Source of the DNA: Sediminicola sp035798135
GTDB lineage: Bacteria; Bacteroidota; Bacteroidia; Flavobacteriales; Flavobacteriaceae
Assembly: GCA_035798135.1 (NCBI GenBank)
Contig: JAPFBR010000002.1
Location: 1-64,000 of the forward strand
Direction of reading: 5' to 3'
DNA: 64,000 bases
Both the position numbers and the translations under genes were made by a program. How positions within the stretch are numbered: position 1 is the first letter of the stretch; every line of letters begins with the position of its first letter. The notes beneath the pieces are model-generated. The model did not search any database. It saw only the letters and a list, made by a program, of their open reading frames with translations, and had not been told where the DNA came from. Shown one piece after another: positions 24,200 to 31,595 of this stretch.

Positions 24200-25327
24200 A
24201 TGAAAACAATTTTTTTAAATTTTTACTTAGTACTCTTTACCAGCATGGGCCTTGCACAGGAAAATGTCAGAGAAATGGGGCTGCTGCCTGAAGCCGTCTT
24301 TGAGACTTCCGGATTAATTTATTACAATAGTAAAATTATCACCCACAACGATTCTGGCAATACTGCCCAGCTTTTTGAATTGGATACTACCTCTTTGCAG
24401 ATAACTCGGACCATCTCCATAACCAATGCGGTTAATATTGATTGGGAAGATATAGCGCAGGATGACACCTATATCTATATTGGAGAAATTGGCAACAATA
24501 ATGGTAGCAGGCGAGATTTGGCTGTCTATAGGATCTTGAAAGCTGATTATGACAGATCGGATTCCGTAACGGCAGAGAAAATCGAATTTTCCTTTGAGGG
24601 TCAGACCGACTTTACCCCGAGCCCCAATAGTGATTGGGATGCCGAAGCCCTCTTTGTTTTAAACGATGATCTAGTTATTCTAACCAAACAGTGGCAGAGT
24701 AATGGGACCATTGCGTATCGGATTCCTAAAATTCCAGGCACGTATATTGCATCCAAAATTGGTGAATATCCTGTTAATGGTTTGGTGACTGGGGCAAGTT
24801 TTAATCCAAATACAGAAGTCTTATATCTGGTAGGTTACTCAAAATTTTTACTTCCCTTTGTTGTTAGGGTAGACAATTTAGTGGCAGAAGACATATTTTC
24901 TGGGACCACTGTAAAAAAGGAATTAAACCTTGGTTTTTTGCAGGTGGAGGGAATTACCAACATAAATGAAAACCACTATTATTTTTCATCTGAAAGGTTT
25001 ACCAATAACAGTCCTATGATCACTTCTGAATCCAGACTCTTTTCATTTGATACAACAGATGAGCTGGCTGAAGAACCTCTGCCGACGGAAAATAAGCAAG
25101 GCCTTCTAATTTATAAGCGATTTGGCGCCAGTGAGCTGGAATACGAGATTCAAGGTCAAATTCTGGGTAGAGCAATTTTTGATACTAATGGGCGACAGAT
25201 AAAATATGTTTTGGGAAAGGACATTGAAGAAAACACCGTCAACGTGGCAACCTTAAATTCTGCTATCTACTACCTTACATTTTATACGGATAATGGGATA
25301 GTTTCTGCCCCGTTCTGGATGAATTAA
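24200..25327 (+). CDS. secreted beta-propeller-like protein with T9SS-type C-terminus
   Basis: The start at MKTIFLNFYLVLFTSMGLAQ gives a signal peptide and 375 residues. The middle contains repeated propeller-like strands (LIYYNSKIITHNDSGNTAQLFELD, WEDIAQDDTYIYIGEIGNN, VEGITNINENHYYFSSERF), similar to SdiA-regulated-like or esterase-like phytase propellers. The last 75 residues (IFDTNGRQIKY..., LNSAIYYLTFYTDNG) resemble a type A T9SS sorting domain, suggesting secretion to the surface. No operon partner is evident; the DUF2911 gene follows after 92 bp. Confidence 0.7.
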   Translation: MKTIFLNFYLVLFTSMGLAQENVREMGLLPEAVFETSGLIYYNSKIITHNDSGNTAQLFELDTTSLQITRTISITNAVNIDWEDIAQDDTYIYIGEIGNNNGSRRDLAVYRILKADYDRSDSVTAEKIEFSFEGQTDFTPSPNSDWDAEALFVLNDDLVILTKQWQSNGTIAYRIPKIPGTYIASKIGEYPVNGLVTGASFNPNTEVLYLVGYSKFLLPFVVRVDNLVAEDIFSGTTVKKELNLGFLQVEGITNINENHYYFSSERFTNNSPMITSESRLFSFDTTDELAEEPLPTENKQGLLIYKRFGASELEYEIQGQILGRAIFDTNGRQIKYVLGKDIEENTVNVATLNSAIYYLTFYTDNGIVSAPFWMN

Positions 25328-25419
25328 TCTTATTTATAGTTCATATTATTTAAGGAATTCTTAACAAATAGACCATTGCTTTATAAGTAGTTTTGTAGAA
25401 ACGTATAAATTATAATCAA

Positions 25420-26265
25420 ATGAAAAAATTAGTACTAATTTTATTAGCTGTTGTTGCCACATATTCGGTACAGGCACAAATTGAAACTCCAGCTCCAAGT
25501 CCTGCTGCAAAATTATGGCAGACTGTGGGGTTGACCGATGTAACCTTGGATTATTCAAGACCATCCATGAGAGGTAGAACTATTTTTGGAGATTTAGTCC
25601 CTTATGATATGCTATGGCGTACAGGTGCAAATGCCAGAACAAAAATCACTTTCAGCAATGATGTGATGGTAGATGGGCAAACTCTTAAGGCTGGGACCTA
25701 TGCTATTTTCACCAAGCCAGGAGCATCTTCATGGGAGGTGTTTTTTTACACGGAGACAGAAGGTGGCGGAACTCCTGCTGAGTGGGACGAAACTAAAATA
25801 GCAGCAAAAACAGTTGCTACAGTTCATTCAATGTCCATGCCTGTTGAGACCTTTACAATGTCCATTGATGATTTGACCAGCAATTCTGCGGTTTTGGGCA
25901 TTCTTTGGGAAAAAGCCTACGTTGGGGTGAAATTTGAAGTACCAACTGATGCGATGGTAATGAAGGATATTGAAAAAACTATGGCAGGACCGGATGCTGG
26001 AGATTATTATGCCTCAGCTGTATATTTTTACAGTGAAGGGAAAGATATCGCAAAAGCCAAAACTTGGATAGATAAGGCTATGACAATGACCTCTAAACCT
26101 GCATTTTGGCAATTGAGACAGCAATCTTTGATCTATGCCAAAGCTGGAGATAAAAAAGGGGCTATTGAAGCTGCTAAAAAATCTTTGGCCGGGGCAGAGG
26201 CTGCAGGTAATGCTGATTATGTAAAAATGAATAAAGATTCCCTAAAAGAATGGGGGGCCAAGTAA
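25420..26265 (+). CDS. DUF2911 domain protein, exported
   Basis: The 281-residue product has a signal peptide MKKLVLILLAVVATYSVQAQ. DUF2911 marks are VTLDYSRPSMRGRTIFGDLVPYDMLWRTGANARTKITFS (about 40-78) and AGTYAIFTKPG. A C-terminal TPR-like part (from about 200) holds YYASAVYFYSEGKDIAKAKTWIDKAM and QSLIYAKAGDKKGAIEAAKKSL. It is a periplasmic protein of unknown role. A -7-like TAGTTTTG lies at 25388-25395. A strong hairpin terminator follows the gene. Confidence 0.9.
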   Translation: MKKLVLILLAVVATYSVQAQIETPAPSPAAKLWQTVGLTDVTLDYSRPSMRGRTIFGDLVPYDMLWRTGANARTKITFSNDVMVDGQTLKAGTYAIFTKPGASSWEVFFYTETEGGGTPAEWDETKIAAKTVATVHSMSMPVETFTMSIDDLTSNSAVLGILWEKAYVGVKFEVPTDAMVMKDIEKTMAGPDAGDYYASAVYFYSEGKDIAKAKTWIDKAMTMTSKPAFWQLRQQSLIYAKAGDKKGAIEAAKKSLAGAEAAGNADYVKMNKDSLKEWGAK

Positions 26266-26287
26266 GTAACAATCTCTTAAGATTTAT

Positions 26288-26317
26288 AAAAACCCAACAG
26301 TTCTCTGTTGGGTTTTT
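26288..26317. terminator. bidirectional terminator between DUF2911 gene and galT
   Basis: AAAAACCCAACAG and CTGTTGGGTTTTT form a perfect 13-bp stem with a TTCT loop, with T runs on both sides. It serves the convergent DUF2911 and galTK transcripts. Confidence 0.85.
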
Positions 26318-26347
26318 ATTTTTATGCTGATTAATGTAGTTATAACC

Positions 26348-27361
26348 CTAAACGCTTCTTAAACTTTCCGCAGCAATTTCTGCAGTTATATCGCGCTGTG
26401 GCATCCCAAACATTTCATAGCCCACCATAAACTTTTTAACCGTTGCGGAACGTAAGAGGGGAGGGTAGAAGCTCATGTGCATGTGCCATTCAGGGTATTC
26501 CTTGTCGGTTGGGGCCTGATGGATTCCTGCAGAATAAGGGAAAGAGGTGTCGAACAAACCGTCATATTTTTGCGTCACCATTTTCATTTGTTCGGCATAA
26601 TCACGTTTTTCAATAGCGGATAATTGGGCAATATGCTGTATCTGTTTTTTAGGGATGATGAGTACTTCGAATGGCCATACGGCCCAAAATGGAATGAGAC
26701 TAACAAAACTGCCATTTTCATAAATAATACGTTCTTTCAATTCCAATTCTTGAGTTACATAGGAGCTCAACAAACTGCGACCATGGGTCTCAAAATATTC
26801 CTTTTGTTTTGCGGTTTTCTTTTGTACTTCATTTGGGATCGACTTTTGAGCCCAAATTTGTCCGTGTGGATGGGGGTTACTACAGCCCATAATGGCTCCT
26901 TTGTTCTCAAAAATCTGTACGTGGTTAATCGCTGGATCCGCACCAAGGGTGCTATATTCGTCTTGCCAAGTGGCAATAACTTTTTCCAACGCATCTAGTT
27001 CCATATCAGCGATGGTTTCTGAATGGTTGGGAGAAAAACAAATGACTTTGCATATCCCTGTTTCACTAGCGGCGACCAAAAGTCCATCCCGATAGTCAAA
27101 AGTTGGGCTATCTGGCAAAAGAGCGCCAAAATCATTGGCAAAGACATAGGTGTCTTTATAATCGGGGTTCACTTCACCGTTGATCCTTGTATTCGTAGCA
27201 CATAAATAACAATTGGGATCGTGGGCTATTTTTTCCTTTTCTGAAGTGGCCTCCTTTTTGCCCTGCCAAGGCCTATTGGTTCTGTGAGGGGAAACCAATA
27301 CCCATTCTCCTGTTAGTATATTGTAACGTCTATGTGGTGTAGAATTAAATTTCTCGGTCAT
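26348..27361 (-). CDS. galT: galactose-1-phosphate uridylyltransferase
   Basis: The 337-residue product is the normal size for the Leloir-pathway enzyme that exchanges UMP between UDP-glucose and galactose 1-phosphate. The active-site motif NPHPHGQIW (about 160-168) carries the nucleophilic His, and CYLCATN has zinc-ligand-like Cys residues. FVSLIPFWAVWPFE and WHMHMSFYPPLLRS are also family marks. The start codon shares one base with the stop codon of galK, so the two are translationally coupled. Confidence 0.96.
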   Translation of the reverse strand: MTEKFNSTPHRRYNILTGEWVLVSPHRTNRPWQGKKEATSEKEKIAHDPNCYLCATNTRINGEVNPDYKDTYVFANDFGALLPDSPTFDYRDGLLVAASETGICKVICFSPNHSETIADMELDALEKVIATWQDEYSTLGADPAINHVQIFENKGAIMGCSNPHPHGQIWAQKSIPNEVQKKTAKQKEYFETHGRSLLSSYVTQELELKERIIYENGSFVSLIPFWAVWPFEVLIIPKKQIQHIAQLSAIEKRDYAEQMKMVTQKYDGLFDTSFPYSAGIHQAPTDKEYPEWHMHMSFYPPLLRSATVKKFMVGYEMFGMPQRDITAEIAAESLRSV

Positions 27362-28533
27362 TATTTTATGTTTTTAGAAGATAGCAATTGAACACTATCG
27401 CCGATTTCCAAATGATTATAAATGGCCTCAATTCCTGTTTCTGTCTTATAGGCATCTATAATACCATTTACAGCACTTTCTTCATATTCATCTTTGATCA
27501 GATTGATAGTGCACCCTCCAAAGCCTCCACCCATCATTCTAGATCCAATAACTCCTTCATGTTTTTGGCCAGTTTCTACCAAGAAATCCAATTCTTTGGT
27601 ACTTACTTCATATTCCGTTGACAGAGATCTATGGCCTTCCAGTAGAATGGAACCCACCTGTTCCGCATCCCCGGCCTTAAGGGCTTCGATCATTTTTAAT
27701 ACGCGATTATTCTCTTGGATTACATGCAGTGCCCTTCTGAAGTCTGTCTCCAAAATAAGATGCTTATTCTCCATTAAATCATTCATGGAAACTTCCCTTA
27801 ATGACGTGATTTCCCCATTGGACTCCTTCAGTTTTTGTACGACTGTTTCACATGACTTTCGGCGCAGGTTATATTCAGAATCCACCGCCAGTTCATGTTT
27901 AATATTGGAGTTGATCAAGATCCAACTATACCCATTTAAGTTTATGGGGATATAGGAATGACTCAAGTCTTTACAATCCAAGAAGAGTGCATTTGATTTT
28001 TTACCAAAAAGAACCGCATATTGGTCCATGAGGCCACAGTTTAACCCTATTTTATGTTCAGCTGCTTGGGCAATCAGGGCTATTTCTTCCCTAGGTATTT
28101 TGAGATCCAAGGCCACTGAAACGGAATAAGTAAAACCACAGCAAAGGGCAGCGGACGAGGATAGGCCAAAACCGATAGGGATATCACCTCCAAAAACACA
28201 GTCCAATCCCTGTAAAGGATATTTCCTCTCCAATAAAATGTACAGAATGGCCTCAAAATATTTTCCCCAAAAGGAATCGAAACTAGTGCTGTTACCGTTA
28301 ATATGGAGTGTAATTTTTTCTGGCTGGCTTAAAAAGGCCTCAATATGAAAGGAGTTGGTATTGTTCTTTTGAAACGCGAAATAGATCGACTTCTCAATGG
28401 AAGCGGGTAGTACAAAACCCAAGTTATAGTCGGTATGCTCTCCAATAATATTTACACGTCCAGGGGATTTTACGATATAGGGGGTGCTGGTGTAATGTCT
28501 TTTGAAGTAAGCTACTATTTTTTCTTGAGTCAT
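27361..28533 (-). CDS. galK: galactokinase
   Basis: The 390-residue GHMP kinase has the galactokinase signature PGRVNIIGEHTDYNLGFVLP (24-43), the ATP-binding IPIGFGLSSSAALCC (about 115-129), and the C-terminal GSRMMGGGFGGCTINL (about 335-350). It phosphorylates galactose at C1 with ATP. It is the first gene of galKT. Its upstream 225 bp contain a dyad that may be an operator of the NUDIX-type regulator encoded just upstream. Confidence 0.96.
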   Translation of the reverse strand: MTQEKIVAYFKRHYTSTPYIVKSPGRVNIIGEHTDYNLGFVLPASIEKSIYFAFQKNNTNSFHIEAFLSQPEKITLHINGNSTSFDSFWGKYFEAILYILLERKYPLQGLDCVFGGDIPIGFGLSSSAALCCGFTYSVSVALDLKIPREEIALIAQAAEHKIGLNCGLMDQYAVLFGKKSNALFLDCKDLSHSYIPINLNGYSWILINSNIKHELAVDSEYNLRRKSCETVVQKLKESNGEITSLREVSMNDLMENKHLILETDFRRALHVIQENNRVLKMIEALKAGDAEQVGSILLEGHRSLSTEYEVSTKELDFLVETGQKHEGVIGSRMMGGGFGGCTINLIKDEYEESAVNGIIDAYKTETGIEAIYNHLEIGDSVQLLSSKNIK

Positions 28534-28631
28534 CTTAAATTGATTAGTCTGATCACACCTACATCAGGTCCGTTTATAAAGCGATTATATCACCTTATTG
28601 ATCCACTTATTTTTACGATTAACGTATCAAG

Positions 28632-28659
28632 ATTACCATTTTTCCATAATATTGGTAAT
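28632..28659. promoter_or_regulatory. dyad upstream of galK, possible operator
   Basis: ATTACCA (28632-28638) and TGGTAAT (28653-28659) form an inverted repeat with a 14-bp spacer in the 225-bp gap between the regulator gene and galK. No T run follows, so it is not an evident terminator. An operator role is inference. A second hairpin, CCAGCT/AGCTGG at 28713-28737, lies just after the regulator's stop codon. Confidence 0.35.
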
Positions 28660-28758
28660 GCTTATGCGGTTCAATAATAAACGTACAATTTACATTTAAT
28701 TTTAATACACAGCCAGCTGTTATTAAAAAAAAGCTGGAATTAATTAAAATAATGGAAT

Positions 28759-29460
28759 TTATATCTCAAAATTGTACCCACTAGCGATTAGGGTATCAAA
28801 TTTTTCCTTGTTGAAACAATAAAGGAATGCTCCTTTTTTTGAACCTGATTTATCTTTTTCTTCGGTCTTGGTGAGTATGTCCAGGGATAAGATTTTTTTC
28901 CTGAAGTTTCTTGGGTCCAGCTCCCGTTGGTAAATACTCTCGTAGAGGGTTTGCAGTTCGGGGATGGTAAAATATTTCGGAAGCAAATTAAATCCAATGG
29001 GCTGATGACGGGCCTTATTTTTAAGTTGTACAATGGCATCTTCCACCATTTGGCGATGATCCAGAATCAATTCCGGTATTACGTCCAAATTAAACCACTT
29101 GGCATCAAATTTTTCCACGTGTTCCAATTCAAAGTCATCAATACGGATCAAACTGTAATGAGCAATGGATAGTACGCGTTCGCCTGGATCCCTATTTACA
29201 GCACCATATGTCTTCAATTCTTCGAGATATACGTCTTCCAATCCGGTGCATTCCAATAAAATTTGTTTGGCCCCATCCAAAACAGAAATGTCGTTTCTTA
29301 TAAAGGCACCAATTAAAGACCAAGACCCTTTTAGGGGTTCTACCTTTCTTCTAAACAGGAGTAATTTTAAATTTTTGGAATCGAAACCAAAAATGATGCA
29401 ATCTACCGCAACCAAAATTTGCTGTTCTACCTTATATTTATTGTTGGTATTGATGAGCAT
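28759..29460 (-). CDS. NUDIX-domain transcriptional regulator (NrtR/AraR-like)
   Basis: The 233-residue protein has an N-terminal NUDIX-like domain (VAVDCIIFGFDSKNLKLLLFRRKVEPLKGSWSLIGAF, residues 18-54). Its NUDIX box (VLDGAKQILLECTGLEDVYLEEL) has lost several catalytic Glu residues, as in regulator forms. The C-terminal part (FTIPELQTLYESIYQRELDPRNFRKKIL, about 163-190) is the winged-helix DNA-binding domain of NrtR-type proteins. In Bacteroidota such proteins regulate sugar use (for example arabinose). The position between galKT and a sugar-type symporter suggests control of this locus, with a sugar or its phosphate as effector. Confidence 0.88.
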   Translation of the reverse strand: MLINTNNKYKVEQQILVAVDCIIFGFDSKNLKLLLFRRKVEPLKGSWSLIGAFIRNDISVLDGAKQILLECTGLEDVYLEELKTYGAVNRDPGERVLSIAHYSLIRIDDFELEHVEKFDAKWFNLDVIPELILDHRQMVEDAIVQLKNKARHQPIGFNLLPKYFTIPELQTLYESIYQRELDPRNFRKKILSLDILTKTEEKDKSGSKKGAFLYCFNKEKFDTLIASGYNFEI

Positions 29461-29768
29461 GTTCTATTTTAAAAGAGGTTGATCTTGAAAATTAATTATC
29501 TTATGACCGTACAAAAGCTTCATTGAACCATTATAAAGGGATCAGGATTTAAGTCCATTTTAATAGCTTGGATGATCTAAGTTGATTATCAAGGAATTCC
29601 AATAGAATCCGTTACCTAGAAATCAAATGTACAAAATACGGTTAATTAAATGGAGTTATGGTGAAAACCTTGGTCATGGAATCTGCTGTAATTATATGTA
29701 AGGCTCCAATGAAATATTGGTAGGGGAATAATCGGCCCCTACTTATGGCATTTATAGTAGCATACTAA
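29461..29768. other. 308-bp intergenic region
   Basis: No coding potential is recognised. It holds the upstream region of the NUDIX regulator gene (right to left) and the 3' flank of the symporter gene. A GTAGGGG/CCCCTAC hairpin at 29720-29742, 26 bp after the symporter's stop codon, could end that transcript, but it lacks a T run on the minus strand. Confidence 0.5.
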
Positions 29769-31490
29769 TTACTGCTTTAGGTCATTGGCTTTTATGGGCG
29801 GATTCTTAAGTAACCTATCAAAACCTTCCAAAATATAGGCCAAGGTAATTACAAGGCCACATCCAAAAGCATTCAACCATAAGTAGGACATCCAATCGTA
29901 TTTATATCCAATGATTACAATTATCTGTGTAAGTATTGCCGCAACGAAAACCCCATTCCCTTTAACGAATTTGAAGAAGAAGGCAATCAAGAAAATACCT
30001 AGAACATTACCATAGAATATTGAGCCAATGATGTTCACCAATTGGATTAGATTGTCAAATAAATTGGCTACACAGGCAATGAAAATGGCCACGATTCCCC
30101 ATAACAAGGTGAATAATTTGGAAATCTTCACATAGTGCTCATCCGTAAGGCCTGAAGTCCTATAGCGCTTGTAAAGATCCAAGGCAGTAATGGTACCCAA
30201 TGCGTTTAATTCGGAGGCAGTGGAGGACATGGCTGCAGATAATATTACGGCCAACAATAGTCCTACCAGTCCTTTTGGCAGGTAATTAAGGATAAAATGG
30301 ATAAATACATAATCCTTGTCATTGGTTTCTATATCGTTATCCGCTTTTTGGATCATAGCTTTCGCTGCATTCCTATTGGATCTTTCTTTTTTATTAATGG
30401 ATATAATATCCTGTTTGGCCTCTTCCGTGGCATCGTACTCCTTAAGGTCCAAGGCAGCTGAATATCTGTTTTGTGCCATTTTCTTTTCTACTTCCAATGC
30501 CAAGTGCCCTTCTTGTAAAATTTTGTAATCACTGGCTAAAGGAGATTGCATAACGGCATTTGTAGCAGCCGGATTGAAGTTTAGCGGAGAGTGATTGTAT
30601 TGAAAGAATACAAAAACCATAACCCCCACCAAGAGGATAAAGAATTGCATTGGTATTTTTAGAATCCCATTAAAAATTAACCCCATTTGACTTTCCCTTA
30701 CAGACTTCCCGGACAAATAACGTTGAACCTGACTCTGGTCGGTTCCAAAATAAGCCAAGGCCAAGAACAAGCCACCTGTAATTCCGCTCCAAAAAGTATA
30801 TCTGGTATTTGTATCAAGGTCAAAATTCAGAATATCCAGTTTATTACTGGCTCCAGCAATTTTTAATGCCTTGCTAAAATTAATATCGTTGGGCAGGTAT
30901 CCTAGGATAAAAAAGAAGGCAACAAACATACCGGCCATAATTATGAACATCTGTTGTTTCTGTGTAACGCTAACGGCTTTGGTACCCCCGGAAACGGTAT
31001 AGATAATCACAAGGATTCCAATGATAATATTCAAGGTCCACAAATCCCATCCGAGAACAGCAGATAATATGATGGAGGGTGCATAAATCGTTATCCCTGC
31101 AGATAACCCCCTTTGTATAAGGAATAGAAAGGCAGTAAGGGTACGCGTTTTTAAATCGAATCGATTTTCCAACAGCTCATAGGCCGTATAGACCTTTAAT
31201 CTATGATAGATGGGAATAAAAACAATACAGATAATGATCATTGCCAGAGGCAGACCGAAATAGAATTGAACAAAGCCCATTCCATCATGGAATGCCTGTC
31301 CGGGCGTTGATAAAAAAGTAATGGCACTGGCTTGAGTAGCCATGACGGAAAGCCCTATGGTCCACCATTTTGCTTCACTTCCACCTAAAACATAGTCATT
31401 AACACTTTTGCTTCCGCGTGTTTTCCAGACTCCATAACCCACAATAAATAACAAGGTACCTACTAGTATACTCCAGTCTAATGTTCCCAT
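29769..31490 (-). CDS. sodium:solute symporter (SSS family)
   Basis: In this 573-residue protein, some 13 hydrophobic segments, GGSEAKWWTIGLSVMATQASAITFLSTPGQAF (about 37-68) and AYFGTDQSQVQRYLSGKS (about 244-261) are those of the SSS/SGLT fold that drives sugar, sialic acid or vitamin uptake with sodium. A charged, helix-rich insert of about 80 residues (about 325-400; EVEKKMAQNRYSAALDL, KKERSNRNAAKAMIQKAD) sits between two membrane segments. The substrate is probably a sugar given the galactose genes and the PIG-L deacetylase, but this is inference. The start codon is 1 bp from the stop of a 33-residue membrane peptide gene. Confidence 0.92.
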   Translation of the reverse strand: MGTLDWSILVGTLLFIVGYGVWKTRGSKSVNDYVLGGSEAKWWTIGLSVMATQASAITFLSTPGQAFHDGMGFVQFYFGLPLAMIIICIVFIPIYHRLKVYTAYELLENRFDLKTRTLTAFLFLIQRGLSAGITIYAPSIILSAVLGWDLWTLNIIIGILVIIYTVSGGTKAVSVTQKQQMFIIMAGMFVAFFFILGYLPNDINFSKALKIAGASNKLDILNFDLDTNTRYTFWSGITGGLFLALAYFGTDQSQVQRYLSGKSVRESQMGLIFNGILKIPMQFFILLVGVMVFVFFQYNHSPLNFNPAATNAVMQSPLASDYKILQEGHLALEVEKKMAQNRYSAALDLKEYDATEEAKQDIISINKKERSNRNAAKAMIQKADNDIETNDKDYVFIHFILNYLPKGLVGLLLAVILSAAMSSTASELNALGTITALDLYKRYRTSGLTDEHYVKISKLFTLLWGIVAIFIACVANLFDNLIQLVNIIGSIFYGNVLGIFLIAFFFKFVKGNGVFVAAILTQIIVIIGYKYDWMSYLWLNAFGCGLVITLAYILEGFDRLLKNPPIKANDLKQ

Positions 31491-31491
31491 A

Positions 31492-31593
31492 TTACTTATT
31501 AAATGTCATTATGAAATAAAAAATCAGAATGTAGATTGCATTTAATATGATAACGGCAGTATATTCTTTTTTCCAATTAAATTTATCTTGCAT
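31492..31593 (-). CDS. 33-residue single-span membrane peptide
   Basis: This short frame lies exactly in the gap between the PIG-L and symporter genes: its ATG is 2 bp after the PIG-L stop and its TAA is 1 bp before the symporter ATG. It encodes MQDKFNWKKEYTAVI followed by a hydrophobic span (ILNAIYILIFYFIM) and TFNK. The basic N-terminus predicts an N-in single membrane helix. Tight packing and typical membrane-peptide composition argue for a real gene, possibly an accessory subunit of the symporter; function is inferred only from position. Confidence 0.7.
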   Translation of the reverse strand: MQDKFNWKKEYTAVIILNAIYILIFYFIMTFNK

Positions 31594-31595
31594 GG

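Noticed and set aside
28713..28737. CCAGCT/AGCTGG hairpin after the NUDIX regulator gene
   Set aside because: No T run after the stem on the minus strand, so a terminator call is not supported; noted only as a hairpin.
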